Assembly: GCA_050247155.1 (NCBI GenBank)
Contig: JBFWUS010000027.1
Location: forward strand, 1 to 64,000
DNA from: Mesorhizobium_G sp050247155
GTDB taxonomy: Bacteria > Pseudomonadota > Alphaproteobacteria > Rhizobiales > Rhizobiaceae
Reading direction: 5' to 3'
DNA length: 64,000 nt
Numbering within the stretch: position 1 is the stretch's first letter; the number at the start of each line of letters is the position of its first letter. The notes beneath the pieces were generated by a model, which saw only the letters and a program-made list of their open reading frames with translations, searched no databases and had not been told where the DNA came from. A program made the position numbers and the translations under genes. This document shows positions 1 through 8,544 of this stretch, piece by piece.

Positions 1-503
1 ACGAGGTTGTGACGCAGACGCACAAGGCCAAATATTCCGATGTGAAGCTCGATCACATGCTGGCCGACGCCGGCGGCATGCAGCTGGTGCGCTGGCCGAA
101 GCAGTTCGACGTCATCGTCACAGACAACCTGTTTGGCGACATGCTGTCGGACGTCGCGGCCATGCTGACCGGTTCGCTCGGCATGCTGCCGTCGGCCTCG
201 CTCGGCGCGCCGGATGCGAAGACCGGCAAGCGCAAGGCGCTTTACGAACCGGTGCACGGTTCGGCGCCGGACATCGCGGGCAAGGGCATTGCCAATCCGA
301 TCGCGATGATCGCCTCTTTCGCCATGTGCCTGCGCTATTCGTTCAGCATGGTAGCCGAGGCCGACCGGCTCGAGGCGGCCATCGCCGCCGTGCTTGACGA
401 CGGCTATCGCACCAAGGACATCATGTCCGAAGGCAAGAACGAGGTCGGCACCACAACCATGGGCGACAAGGTGCTGGAGAAATTCCTGGCGATCGCCGCC
501 TGA
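1..503 (+). CDS. leuB: 3-isopropylmalate dehydrogenase, C-terminal part (truncated by window edge)
   Basis: This is the C-terminal part of LeuB, the NAD-dependent enzyme that oxidatively decarboxylates 3-isopropylmalate in leucine biosynthesis in the cytoplasm. The open frame runs in from the window edge, so the start is outside. Visible family signatures are the DNLFGDMLSD segment, which carries Mg2+-binding aspartates, and the PVHGSAPDIAGKGIANP segment, which contributes to NAD binding. The C-terminal helix and the stop at 501-503 look normal. The following gene is convergent, only 35 bp away. Isocitrate or tartrate dehydrogenases are related, but the motif spelling and length to the C-terminus fit LeuB best. 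Confidence 0.95.
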   Translation, partial: EVVTQTHKAKYSDVKLDHMLADAGGMQLVRWPKQFDVIVTDNLFGDMLSDVAAMLTGSLGMLPSASLGAPDAKTGKRKALYEPVHGSAPDIAGKGIANPIAMIASFAMCLRYSFSMVAEADRLEAAIAAVLDDGYRTKDIMSEGKNEVGTTTMGDKVLEKFLAIAA

Positions 504-538
504 GCGGCCGTGGAACAAATCTGATCCCCCTTCGGCGC

Positions 539-1006
539 TCAGACAAAGCCGAGAAATCGACCAGCGATCAAAACGCAGGGCCAAAGGATCAAAGAGGCGA
601 GCACCGGCAGTCGGGCGATGCCGGACAATTCTGCGCCCCAGGCCCGGTGTCGGTCCAGGTTTAAGAAGACGAGGAAGTTGAGGCCGGCCAGGATGATCAG
701 CCCCATCTTGGCCCAGTAGAGTGGGGTGGCCGCATAGTCGGATGCCCTGACGGCGAACATGATCGCGCCGGTCATCGCGGCGACGACAAAGCCGCCCAGC
801 GCCAAGCGGCGCATCAGTTCGACCAACCGTTGTTCTGGCAAGTCGCCGAACCGGCCGAGCAGACGCAAATCCATCAAAACGACGCTTGTGAGCAACGCGC
901 CGATCGAGGCGATATGCATGGCATTGATCAGCGGATATGCGAAGAACGAAGTCTTGACGGCCTTGACGAGGCCAAGTTGCTCCAAGCCGGCTAACCAGGC
1001 GTCCAC
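539..1006 (-). CDS. DUF6644-type four-helix membrane protein
   Basis: A 155-residue integral membrane protein with a GTG start. Four hydrophobic stretches are visible, at about residues 24-47, 68-88, 98-117 and 131-153, with a conserved-looking NAMHIASIGALL segment containing a histidine. The composition resembles DUF6644/DUF2214-like membrane proteins of Proteobacteria; function is unknown. It follows the DUF6152 gene on the same strand with a 9-bp gap, so the two are probably co-transcribed. Such pairs are common in alphaproteobacteria, which suggests a membrane protein working with a periplasmic partner; that is inference. Confidence 0.7.
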   Translation of the reverse strand: MDAWLAGLEQLGLVKAVKTSFFAYPLINAMHIASIGALLTSVVLMDLRLLGRFGDLPEQRLVELMRRLALGGFVVAAMTGAIMFAVRASDYAATPLYWAKMGLIILAGLNFLVFLNLDRHRAWGAELSGIARLPVLASLILWPCVLIAGRFLGFV

Positions 1007-1015
1007 GCGGGAAGG

Positions 1016-1393
1016 TCAGTTCGAAGCCGGCGCGCGGCTCGGATAGACGTCATAAGTCTTGCCGCCGACGATGACGCGAACCGCCTTCATCCGCTTTTCG
1101 TTTTCATCCTGCGAACGGTTGCCGATGGCGGTCACTTCGTCACCCGGTTTGGCGACATCCTCGGTGAAACCGGCGCTCATGGTCGGGCCAGGTGGGGCGA
1201 GTTCGACGCGCCATTTTTCGCCCTCGACATCGACATCCAGCGTCGCATGCGGATTGCCGACATAGACGGCCAGGATCTTGCCCTTGAGTTCGAAGAATCC
1301 ATCCTTCGTCCATGACCATCCGTGATGGGCAAAGGCCGGCCACGAGAGCGACAATATGGCAAGAAGGGCGAGAGAGCGAATGAGCCTGTGCAT
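1016..1393 (-). CDS. DUF6152 family secreted protein
   Basis: A 125-residue protein with a Sec signal peptide (hydrophobic core about residues 7-20, likely cleavage after PAFA). The mature protein starts with HHGWSW and continues into a small beta-rich domain with the GKILAVYVGNPHATLDV pattern typical of DUF6152. It should be periplasmic. The histidines at the mature N-terminus could bind metal, but nothing proves it. It heads a two-gene unit with the DUF6644-like membrane protein. Function is not known. Confidence 0.75.
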   Translation of the reverse strand: MHRLIRSLALLAILSLSWPAFAHHGWSWTKDGFFELKGKILAVYVGNPHATLDVDVEGEKWRVELAPPGPTMSAGFTEDVAKPGDEVTAIGNRSQDENEKRMKAVRVIVGGKTYDVYPSRAPASN

Positions 1394-1466
1394 GCGAATA
1401 CTCCTTTACCCCTCTGCGGCAGCCTAGGCGGACGGGCTATCAGGTCAAATCACAAGAGGCGGAGGG

Positions 1467-1994
1467 CTAATCCTTCGTCTTCTTGAGTTTGGCGTTGGGC
1501 GGCATGTCCTTCGGTTCATCGGAAATCGACAGGCGCGCCTCCAGCCGCCGCATCAGGAAGAGCACGGCCAGCGCCAAGCCGGTGCCGAGCACCGCCACCT
1601 CCCAGAATCCCAGCCCGGCGCACAGGCCGATCGCCCCCGCCAGCCACATGCCGGCACCCGTCGTCAGGCCATGCACCTCGCCGCGCGCGAAGAGGATCGT
1701 GCCTGCCGCCAGGAAGGCGATACCCGCAGTGACGGCTTCTACCGCTCGGATCGGATCGAAGCGCGCCGTCTCCTTCTGGAACATCTCGGCATGGGTGATT
1801 TCGATGGTCAGAACGGCGATCATCGCGGTCGCCAGGCAGATCAGGATGTGGGTGCGCAAGCCGGCCGGCCGGTTCTGCGCTTCGCGTTCGAAACCTATGG
1901 CGGCGCCCAGCAATGCCGCGAGGATTAGGCGGAAGGTGATGACTGGAAACGAGACATAGGTCGGGTGCCCAAATTCCTCGACGAGCGCTTCCAT
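1467..1994 (-). CDS. MgtC/SapB family inner-membrane protein
   Basis: A 175-residue membrane protein of the MgtC/SapB family. The family hallmark is visible near the N-terminus: a hydrophobic helix leading into GAAIGFEREAQNRPAGLRTH, followed by three more helices (about residues 48-66, 88-106, 112-142) and a short charged C-terminal tail. Members modulate membrane physiology, for example by affecting ATP synthase or Mg2+ adaptation; the role here is not visible. The start is supported by a GGAAAGG sequence upstream. It lacks the long cytoplasmic C-terminal domain of Salmonella MgtC and so belongs to the short group. Confidence 0.9.
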   Translation of the reverse strand: MEALVEEFGHPTYVSFPVITFRLILAALLGAAIGFEREAQNRPAGLRTHILICLATAMIAVLTIEITHAEMFQKETARFDPIRAVEAVTAGIAFLAAGTILFARGEVHGLTTGAGMWLAGAIGLCAGLGFWEVAVLGTGLALAVLFLMRRLEARLSISDEPKDMPPNAKLKKTKD

Positions 1995-2072
1995 CGCGAA
2001 CCTTTCCGTTTGACGTATCCCGGCGGCCTGCCAACGCAGCGAGGGACAAACGGTTCCAGAAGGTTCGCCGGC

Positions 2073-2900
2073 TCAGTGCTGCGGCGCGGTGGTCTGATTG
2101 AAGCGCATGCGTCGTTCGAGCCGGCGCAGGGCCAGCGAGAGGCCGACGGTCAGGATCAAATAGATATAGGCCACCATCGAATACGTCTCGAGGTAGCGGA
2201 AGGAGCTAGCCGAATAAATTTTGCCAAGCTGGGTGATGTCGGCGACGCCAAGCACGGACACCAGTGACGAATCCTTGACCATCGCGACGAAGTCGTTGGC
2301 GAGAGGCGGCAGGATGATGCGAATCGCCTGCGGAAACACGATCAGCCGGAAACGCTGGTAGCGCGACATGCCGAGCGCTTTCGCGGCTTCCACCTGGCCG
2401 GCCTCGACCGACTGGATGCCGGCACGGAAGACCTCCGCGATGAAGGCCGAATAGCCGATCGTCAGCGCGATGATAGCCCGCCATAGAAGCGAAAAGTCAC
2501 GCACCGTTGCGGCATCGAAAAGCCCCGCCTGCTGCAGCGGCGTAGTGATCCAGTTCCAGCCCGCGACCGCCGCCGGCGCACCGACAAAGGCGATCCAGAA
2601 CAGCAGCACCAGCATCGGCACGCCACGGATGATCTCGATGTAGAAGCGCGATACCTCGCGCATCCAGCGCGACTCCGACAGCGCCATCAGCGCAAATACC
2701 AGCCCCACTGCGCAGGCGAGGAAGAAGGCGACGACCGTCACGAACAGCGTGATCCAGAGACCCTGGATCACTGTCGAAAACACCTTGCCGTAGATGTCGT
2801 TCACATAGGTGTAGATCGCCACCGCGATTGCGATCGCGATGGCGGCGGCGAGCCAAAAGGGGAACTCTGGTTTGCCGGTCCGGGCCGGCGCGGCTGGCAT
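2073..2900 (-). CDS. Polar amino acid ABC transporter permease (HisM/GlnP type)
   Basis: A 275-residue inner-membrane permease. Helices span most of the protein, and the cytoplasmic EAA loop is visible as VEAGQVEAAKALGMSRYQRFRLIVFPQA, the signature of polar amino acid uptake permeases. The RFYIEIIRGVPMLVLLFWI segment is also typical of the family. It starts 6 bp downstream of the periplasmic binding protein gene and must be co-transcribed with it. No ATPase gene lies nearby, so the energising subunit must be encoded elsewhere. Confidence 0.92.
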   Translation of the reverse strand: MPAAPARTGKPEFPFWLAAAIAIAIAVAIYTYVNDIYGKVFSTVIQGLWITLFVTVVAFFLACAVGLVFALMALSESRWMREVSRFYIEIIRGVPMLVLLFWIAFVGAPAAVAGWNWITTPLQQAGLFDAATVRDFSLLWRAIIALTIGYSAFIAEVFRAGIQSVEAGQVEAAKALGMSRYQRFRLIVFPQAIRIILPPLANDFVAMVKDSSLVSVLGVADITQLGKIYSASSFRYLETYSMVAYIYLILTVGLSLALRRLERRMRFNQTTAPQH

Positions 2901-2906
2901 GATGGA

Positions 2907-3704
2907 TTATTGGCCCATCTTGTAGTCGAGGAACCACTTCTTGTTCAGCGCGTCGATGCTGCCGTCGGCTTTCATCGCCGCGATCGCCTGATTGATGGGT
3001 GCTGCGAGGTCGGATCCCTTGGGGAAGATAAAGCCGAAATCCTCGGTGCCGAGCGGCCCGCCAACCAGCTTCAGCTTGCCGCCTGAGGCATCGACATAGC
3101 CCTTGCCGGCGGTGCCGTCGGTCAACACCACATCGACGTCGCCGGCGGAGAGCGCCGCGACTGTCGCGCCAAACGTCTCGAACAGTTTGATGCGTGGGTT
3201 CTGCTCGTTGCCGTCGAGCACACTGTAGACCGCCGTATAAAAAGGCGTGGTTCCTGGCTGCGCGCCGATCAGGCCTTCCTTAAAATCGCCAAAGGTCTTG
3301 GCATCGGTGAAACGGCTTTCATCGCCGCGCACCAGCATGAACTGTTCGGAGCGCATATAGGGGTCGGAGAAATCGACCTTCTGCTTGCGCTCGTCGTTGA
3401 TGGTGATGCCGGTCATGCCCATGTCGTACTGCTTGTCGGCAACGGCCTGGATCATCGCGTCCCAGGAGGTGTTCTGGTATTCGACCGTGGCGTTGAGGCG
3501 CTTTGCCATCTCGTTGACGGCGTCATATTCCCAGCCGATCGCCTTGCCGTCCTTCGGATCGACGAATTGCAGCGGGGGGTAGGCATTTTCGGTCACCACT
3601 ACGATCTTGCGACCCTTCAGATCGGGGAGGCTCTGCGCATTGGCCGCCGCCGGAAGGGCCAAAGCGGCAAGAAAGCCGAGAAACATTCGCTTGGTGATCG
3701 ACAT
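2907..3704 (-). CDS. Amino acid ABC transporter periplasmic substrate-binding protein
   Basis: A 265-residue SBP_bac_3 family protein. The start at 3704 is chosen because it places a good Sec signal peptide at the N-terminus (cleavage near AANAQS); an in-frame extension to 3767 lacks family sequence. The ligand-binding fold signatures VTENAYPPLQFVDPKDGKAIG and YDMGMTGITINDERKQKVDFSDPYM are visible. It delivers an amino acid or derivative, of unknown identity, to the permease encoded 2 bp-level downstream. The MarR-type gene upstream on the same strand is separated by 112 bp and probably belongs to another unit. Confidence 0.93.
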   Translation of the reverse strand: MSITKRMFLGFLAALALPAAANAQSLPDLKGRKIVVVTENAYPPLQFVDPKDGKAIGWEYDAVNEMAKRLNATVEYQNTSWDAMIQAVADKQYDMGMTGITINDERKQKVDFSDPYMRSEQFMLVRGDESRFTDAKTFGDFKEGLIGAQPGTTPFYTAVYSVLDGNEQNPRIKLFETFGATVAALSAGDVDVVLTDGTAGKGYVDASGGKLKLVGGPLGTEDFGFIFPKGSDLAAPINQAIAAMKADGSIDALNKKWFLDYKMGQ

Positions 3705-3816
3705 GGTATGGGCTCCGGGCGTGGTCGGCCGGCATTGCCGGCGAATTCGAAAGCAAGCCGCAACCATATCGCGCCCAATCAGGCTTGCAAGCGGTCGCCG
3801 GTTGGACCACAGCCTT

Positions 3817-4302
3817 CTATGCTACCGATTTCGAAGCAACAGCTTCGGCCTGGTTCAGCCGGTCGAGGATGCTTCGCAGAGCGATCAGATCGTCCGTCTC
3901 TATCGGTAGCTGGCAGCGCATGGCATGCGGCACGTCCGCGGCGCGTTTGTGCAGCGCCTGGCCCGCAGGCGTCGGTGCAATCAGCACGCGCCGCTCATCG
4001 GCAGGATCACGACGGCGGGTGACATAACCCGCCGCTTCGAGCCGCTTAATCAGCGGCGTCAGGGTTGCCGAATCGAGCCGCAGTGCCTCGCCCAGTTCGC
4101 CGACGGTACGTGGGCACTTTTCCCACAGCACCAGCATGGCGAGATATTGCGGATAGGTAAGGTTGAGCGGCTCCAGCAGCGGGCGGTAAAGCCGCGTCAG
4201 CATGGCGCTGGCCGAGTAGAGCGCAAAGCAGATGTGCTGGTCGAGCCGAAGCGGGCCTGTGCGATGACCCACCTCCATCTCTGATCGCACTGCTTCGCTC
4301 AT
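3817..4302 (-). CDS. ohrR: MarR-family organic peroxide sensor, OhrR type
   Basis: A 161-residue MarR-family winged-helix repressor. The start at 4302 overlaps the ohr stop codon by one base (TGATG), which indicates translational coupling; a longer upstream frame is just read-through of the ohr region. The N-terminal LRLDQHICFALYSAS segment carries Cys25, matching the reactive peroxide-sensing cysteine of OhrR proteins. The winged helix covers about residues 65-110, with the DPADERRVLIAPTPAG wing typical of the family. Two further cysteines (63 and 130) could allow a 2-Cys mechanism. It likely represses its own ohr operon until an organic hydroperoxide oxidises Cys25. Confidence 0.92.
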   Translation of the reverse strand: MSEAVRSEMEVGHRTGPLRLDQHICFALYSASAMLTRLYRPLLEPLNLTYPQYLAMLVLWEKCPRTVGELGEALRLDSATLTPLIKRLEAAGYVTRRRDPADERRVLIAPTPAGQALHKRAADVPHAMRCQLPIETDDLIALRSILDRLNQAEAVASKSVA

Positions 4303-4721
4303 CACGCGGCCTTTACGGTCAGCGCTACGTCGACATTGCCGCGCAGCGCGTTCGAGTATGGGCAGACTTTGTGCGCCGTCGCGGCCAATGCCTCGGCGGT
4401 CGCCTGGTCCACGCCTTTCGTCTCGACCAGCAACGCTGCGGTCAACTGGAAACCACCCTGGCCGTTCGGCTGCAAGCCAACCGTTGCGGTGATCGCCGCA
4501 TCCTGAAGCGGCGCCTTCTGCTTGCCGGCAACCAGCTGCAAGGCGCTGCCGAAACAAGCCGAATAGCCGGCTGCGAAAAGCTGTTCGGGGTTGGCGCCGC
4601 CGCCCTGACCGCCAAGCTCCTTCGGACGGGCCAGATCGATCTTCAGGACGCCGTCCCTGGTTTCGACATGGCCTTCACGGCCGCCTTTGGCAGTGGCTTC
4701 AGCGGAATACAGGGTCGACAT
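4302..4721 (-). CDS. ohr: Organic hydroperoxide resistance protein, OsmC/Ohr family
   Basis: A 139-residue thiol peroxidase that reduces organic hydroperoxides with lipoylated proteins as reductant. The two catalytic cysteines of the family are present: Cys56 in YSACFGSA and Cys120 in KVCPYSNA. The ATG at 4721 is preferred over the GTG one codon upstream because an AGGAG sequence sits seven bases before it. The gene heads the ohr-ohrR operon. The upstream 150 bp hold an AT-rich promoter zone with an inverted repeat that is a candidate OhrR operator, and the CHAT gene diverges from the same region. Confidence 0.96.
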   Translation of the reverse strand: MSTLYSAEATAKGGREGHVETRDGVLKIDLARPKELGGQGGGANPEQLFAAGYSACFGSALQLVAGKQKAPLQDAAITATVGLQPNGQGGFQLTAALLVETKGVDQATAEALAATAHKVCPYSNALRGNVDVALTVKAA

Positions 4722-4745
4722 CACATAGCTCCTAATTAATTTGTG

Positions 4746-4760
4746 TGCGATCTAATCGCA
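4746..4760. promoter_or_regulatory. Candidate OhrR operator in the ohr promoter
   Basis: A perfect inverted repeat with six-base arms, TGCGAT and ATCGCA, around a CTA spacer. It lies 25 bp upstream of the ohr start inside an AT-rich stretch (about 4731-4775) that contrasts with the GC-rich surroundings. Position and symmetry fit a repressor site for OhrR. The assignment is inferred, since other OhrR operators are richer in A and T than this one. Confidence 0.45.
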
Positions 4761-4867
4761 GACGATTTAATTTATGTCAAGCGCCTTGGCGTGAAATTTT
4801 GGCTCTCCTTGCGTTCGCCACGAAGCTTTGACCAAATGATCCTCCAGGCAAGAAGAGGGGCGATTTC

Positions 4868-7660
4868 GTGCGCGGGCTTGTGGGTGCGCTTAATCTCGTC
4901 GCTGTCGTCCTGGCTGGGGTCGGCGGGCCGCCTGCGCATGCGCAGCGGCTGGAATCCGGACCCGGCCCCACGATCGTCGCCCAGCCGAGCGAGGCAGAAC
5001 TCAAGGCCTCCATCGACGCTGCCTATGAGGCTTTGCGGGTTGGTCCGTTCGATGAAGCCTATGCCAAGTTGCGGCAGGCGCTGCTTGCTGCCGCCCGGAC
5101 CGACCACCAAGCTTTCACGATCACCAGCTACACCAACGCGGCAGTTACGCTCTACGAAAATGGCCTCCATGACGAAGCCGACGACATCTTCGCGGAGGGT
5201 GAGCAGACGCGCGCTATGCGCGCGGACGTAAAGGAGCGGGCGGACTTCTATCTCGCTTACGCGCAGTTTCGCGCGGCTGTTCCCAAGGAGGGAACGCATT
5301 TCGTGCCTCTGTTCAGCGCCGCGACCGATCTCTACAGCCGCTATTACGGCAAGGAATCGCCCGAACTGATGCACGCGAACGATCTGCTCGGCCAGGCGCT
5401 AGCCGAAAGCGGTCAGGTCGGCACGGCCATTAATCTGTCTCAAGGTAACTATGATCTGGCGCTGAAGGCGCTCGGCGCGGATGCTCCCCTGACATGGCGG
5501 CTGGCCAACAATCTGGCCGAAACCCTGCGTTTGATCGGTGCGCCGTCAAAGGCTCTAACCTACGATAAGATCGTGCTGGAAAAGCGCCTTGCCCATTTCG
5601 GCAAGGGCCATCTCGCCACACTGACCAGCGCCAACAATGCCGGTCTGGATTGCCTCCAACTGGGCGACTATGCGCAGGCGCTGCACTACTTCGCGTTAAA
5701 CCGCGAGATGGCGTTGGCAATGCCGCATGATCCGATCTTGCTGACCCAGGCGGACCTGTGGATCCTCTACACCAAGCTTCTGGCGGGACGAGAAAAATTC
5801 GACGATCGGAACGTAGCGGCCATCGAAAAGATCGTCGACGATCAGGCTTTTCCGCAGCTTTTGCGGTTCAGGATAGTCAATCTGCTGGCCGATCATTTCG
5901 ATGGCGCCGGTGACCATGGCAAGGCGAACAGCTATCTGGAACGCGCGTATGATATCGCGCGCGAAGGTCGCTATCCGAACAACAGCCTAACCTTTGCGGC
6001 GCGGCTCGCCCTGGCCAACGCCAAGAGCCGAACCGACCCTGCCGGCGCCGCCGCCGACTTTGCAAAGTTCGATCAAGATCTGACGCCGTGGATATCGATG
6101 CAGGTCGGATTTGCAGGCAGCCGCGACGTCACGGAAGCTACACGCGCCATGGCCGACGACCTGCTCTATGATTACGGTCGGCTCGCCGAAATCGAACCAC
6201 ACGCCGTAGCGTCCTTTGCCGACGCCGTTCGTCGGTGGCCTTCGCTGGAGGATGGCAAACGCGACGGGCTGCGCAAGCTGGCGCGTCTTGTCGACCCCGA
6301 CGACACGGTCATGCACGACCTCATCAGCGAGGCGATGCGCCTTTCCTTCACCTACCGCGAGATTTTCGGCGTCGATCAGAGCGAGCAATCCGCCGGTTGG
6401 CCGATGATCGAACGCCTTCGCGCCATCGATGAGGCGATCAATCGCCGCGCGAACGAGACATACCACATTACGCAACAGGCCATGGACGCGCCGCTGCCAA
6501 CCCCGCCCCAATTGCTGCAGGCCGACCAGGCGCTGGTCCAATATTTCATCACGCGAAAATGGCGTCCCGACCGGCAAAGCGCCGAGCCGTTCGAGGATGT
6601 GCGGCTCTACGGTTTCGTCTGGCGCAAGGACAAACCGCCACAACTCACCTATCTCGGCGACCCACGCGAAATCGTTTCGCAAAACCAGACGCGGCAACTG
6701 GCTTCGCTGCGCTCGACACGGTCCGCGCAGGATCGCGGCGCCGTTCCGATCGCGATACGCCAGACCTTCACAGGGTTGGACGAGAAGCTGATCGCTCCGT
6801 TGCAATCTGATCTTGCCGGCGCGACCACCCTGTTCGTGGTTCCCGATGGCCAGTTGTTCGCCGTTCCGTTTTCGCTGCTTCAGGACGGTCAGACACGGCT
6901 GCTGGAACAGCGCTATACGGTGCGCATGCTGACGCGTCCGGAATCGCTTTACGGCGTGACAGCCGAACAGACCCTGGCCAAGGATGGCAAGGTTCTGCTG
7001 GCCGGCGGCCTCGACTATGCCAACGCATCGGAGAAGGGCGCCGAACCACTGCCTGGAACGCTGAAGGAAGTTCGGGAGATCGCGGACATTCTAAGATCGC
7101 GGCGTTTCGAGCCGACGATCTTGACGGGCAAGCTAGCGGCAGAGCCTGTCGTGCGCCAGGCGATGGAACAGGCTCGTATCGCCCATCTTGCCACGCACGG
7201 CGCTTACGCCAGCCCCAAGACGGGCGGCGCACAGGGCGTCGATGCGCTGTGGCAGAGCGACGTCATTCTGTCGCGCTCCGGCGACAAGCGCTCGATGCAA
7301 CGCGACGACGGTGACGGCCGCCTCTACGCCTTCGAACTGATGCTGTGGAGCCTCTCCAAGCTTGAGTTGCTCGTGCTGTCCGCCTGTGAAACCGGGCGCG
7401 GCGAAGAGACATTCGTGGGCGGCCTGCGCGGCCTGCCCACGGCGATCGGGATCGCCGGTGCGAAACGTTCCCTGCTTACGCTCTGGCCGGTCGACGACAC
7501 CGGCACCGAGCAATTCATGGTGCAGTTCTACAAGCATCTTGTCGGCGGCAAGACCTATCCGGAGGCCTTGCGTCAGACCAAGCTCGACGCGATCGGCGGC
7601 AAACTTGCGGCCGCCAAGGATCCGCGCGTTTGGGCGGCATTCGTGATGTTCGAGAATTGA
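4868..7660 (+). CDS. Exported TPR-CHAT domain protein (caspase-like fold)
   Basis: A 930-residue protein starting at GTG, with GAGGGG upstream. An N-terminal Sec signal (residues 1-25, ending PAHA) suggests export. Residues about 40-400 are helical with TPR-like repeats, including the NLAETLRLIGAPSKAL and NNAGLDCLQLGDYAQAL pairs. The last 350 residues form a CHAT domain, a clan CD (caspase/separase-related) protease fold: the putative catalytic dyad is His777 in HLATHGAY and Cys840 in VLSACETGRG, both preserved. CHAT proteases act in regulated proteolysis, for example in defence systems, but here no partner gene is adjacent, as the ohr operon diverges and rplS converges. Substrate and role are unknown. 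The signal peptide is unusual for a defence effector. Confidence 0.88.
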   Translation: MRGLVGALNLVAVVLAGVGGPPAHAQRLESGPGPTIVAQPSEAELKASIDAAYEALRVGPFDEAYAKLRQALLAAARTDHQAFTITSYTNAAVTLYENGLHDEADDIFAEGEQTRAMRADVKERADFYLAYAQFRAAVPKEGTHFVPLFSAATDLYSRYYGKESPELMHANDLLGQALAESGQVGTAINLSQGNYDLALKALGADAPLTWRLANNLAETLRLIGAPSKALTYDKIVLEKRLAHFGKGHLATLTSANNAGLDCLQLGDYAQALHYFALNREMALAMPHDPILLTQADLWILYTKLLAGREKFDDRNVAAIEKIVDDQAFPQLLRFRIVNLLADHFDGAGDHGKANSYLERAYDIAREGRYPNNSLTFAARLALANAKSRTDPAGAAADFAKFDQDLTPWISMQVGFAGSRDVTEATRAMADDLLYDYGRLAEIEPHAVASFADAVRRWPSLEDGKRDGLRKLARLVDPDDTVMHDLISEAMRLSFTYREIFGVDQSEQSAGWPMIERLRAIDEAINRRANETYHITQQAMDAPLPTPPQLLQADQALVQYFITRKWRPDRQSAEPFEDVRLYGFVWRKDKPPQLTYLGDPREIVSQNQTRQLASLRSTRSAQDRGAVPIAIRQTFTGLDEKLIAPLQSDLAGATTLFVVPDGQLFAVPFSLLQDGQTRLLEQRYTVRMLTRPESLYGVTAEQTLAKDGKVLLAGGLDYANASEKGAEPLPGTLKEVREIADILRSRRFEPTILTGKLAAEPVVRQAMEQARIAHLATHGAYASPKTGGAQGVDALWQSDVILSRSGDKRSMQRDDGDGRLYAFELMLWSLSKLELLVLSACETGRGEETFVGGLRGLPTAIGIAGAKRSLLTLWPVDDTGTEQFMVQFYKHLVGGKTYPEALRQTKLDAIGGKLAAAKDPRVWAAFVMFEN

Positions 7661-7694
7661 ATGCGTCTTTCGTGAAAGCCGGCGGCACCAAACG

Positions 7695-7721
7695 AAAAGG
7701 GCGCCCGAGGGACGCCCTTTT
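7695..7721. terminator. Bidirectional rho-independent terminator between the CHAT gene and rplS
   Basis: A perfect nine-base stem, AAAAGGGCG with CGCCCTTTT, around a nine-base loop. The A and T runs at both ends let it work on either strand. It sits 34 bp after the CHAT stop and 22 bp after the rplS stop, two genes that converge here. Confidence 0.88.
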
Positions 7722-7743
7722 GTACTTTCCGATCCGGTCCCGC

Positions 7744-8280
7744 TTATTCGGCGGCAGCGGCCGCCTCGGCAGCCTGCTTCTCCGCGGCGGCCTTTTCAGC
7801 AGCTTCCTGAGCGGCCTTCTCGGCCGCCAGCGCCTGCGCGGCAGCCACCTTGTCGGCCTCGATCTTCGCCTTCTCGGCATTCAGCGCGTCACGCTCGGCG
7901 TCGTTCAGCTTGCGGGCGCGCACGCCGGTGTTCTCCGAAATACGGGCCGATTTGCCGCGACGATCGCGCAGATAGTAGAGCTTGGCGCGGCGAACCTTAC
8001 CGCGGCGCACGATCTCGACCGCCTCGACGAGCGGCGAATAGACCGGGAACACGCGCTCCACGCCCTCGCCATAGGAAATCTTGCGGACGGTGAAATTCTC
8101 ATTGATGCCGGCGCCGGCGCGGGCGATGCACACGCCCTCGTAGGCCTGCACGCGGGTACGGCTACCTTCGGTTACGCGCACCTGCACGCGAACCGTGTCG
8201 CCCGGCTGGAATTCGGGAAGCTTGCGCTTGGCTTCGATCTTGGCGGCCTGTTCGGCCTCGAGCTGACGGATAATATCCAT
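7744..8280 (-). CDS. rplS: Large ribosomal subunit protein bL19, with C-terminal extension
   Basis: A 178-residue bL19, a structural protein at the subunit interface of the ribosome. The first about 125 residues are the conserved domain, with FQPGDTVRVQVRVTEG, GVERVFPVYSP and KVRRAKLYYLRDRRGK. The start at 8280 begins MDIIRQLE, the usual alphaproteobacterial N-terminus; a longer frame upstream is not conserved-looking. The final about 50 residues are a repetitive Ala/Glu/Lys/Gln tail likely to form a helix, as seen in many rhizobial L19 proteins. The gene normally follows trmD; here 2.3 kb of other DNA lies between them. Confidence 0.97.
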   Translation of the reverse strand: MDIIRQLEAEQAAKIEAKRKLPEFQPGDTVRVQVRVTEGSRTRVQAYEGVCIARAGAGINENFTVRKISYGEGVERVFPVYSPLVEAVEIVRRGKVRRAKLYYLRDRRGKSARISENTGVRARKLNDAERDALNAEKAKIEADKVAAAQALAAEKAAQEAAEKAAAEKQAAEAAAAAE

Positions 8281-8544
8281 CTCAAAAATCCACTTCTTGT
8301 TCTTCCGACAGCCAGAGCGCCCGTCTCGCTTCGCAGTTCCCACCCTTCAAGGGTTTCGGCCGCTCGGCTATGTCTAACCCGAAGGTTCGACAGGGGCGAT
8401 TTCACCGTCATCTCTTGACGGGAACCGGACTTTTTTGCCGGTTTCGGCGGGGCACATACACGCTTGTCAGGCGTTTGTCACCTCTGGACCAGCGATTTTT
8501 CGTACCCGCAACCTACCTATGGTGTCGCAGCCGAGGATCACGCC

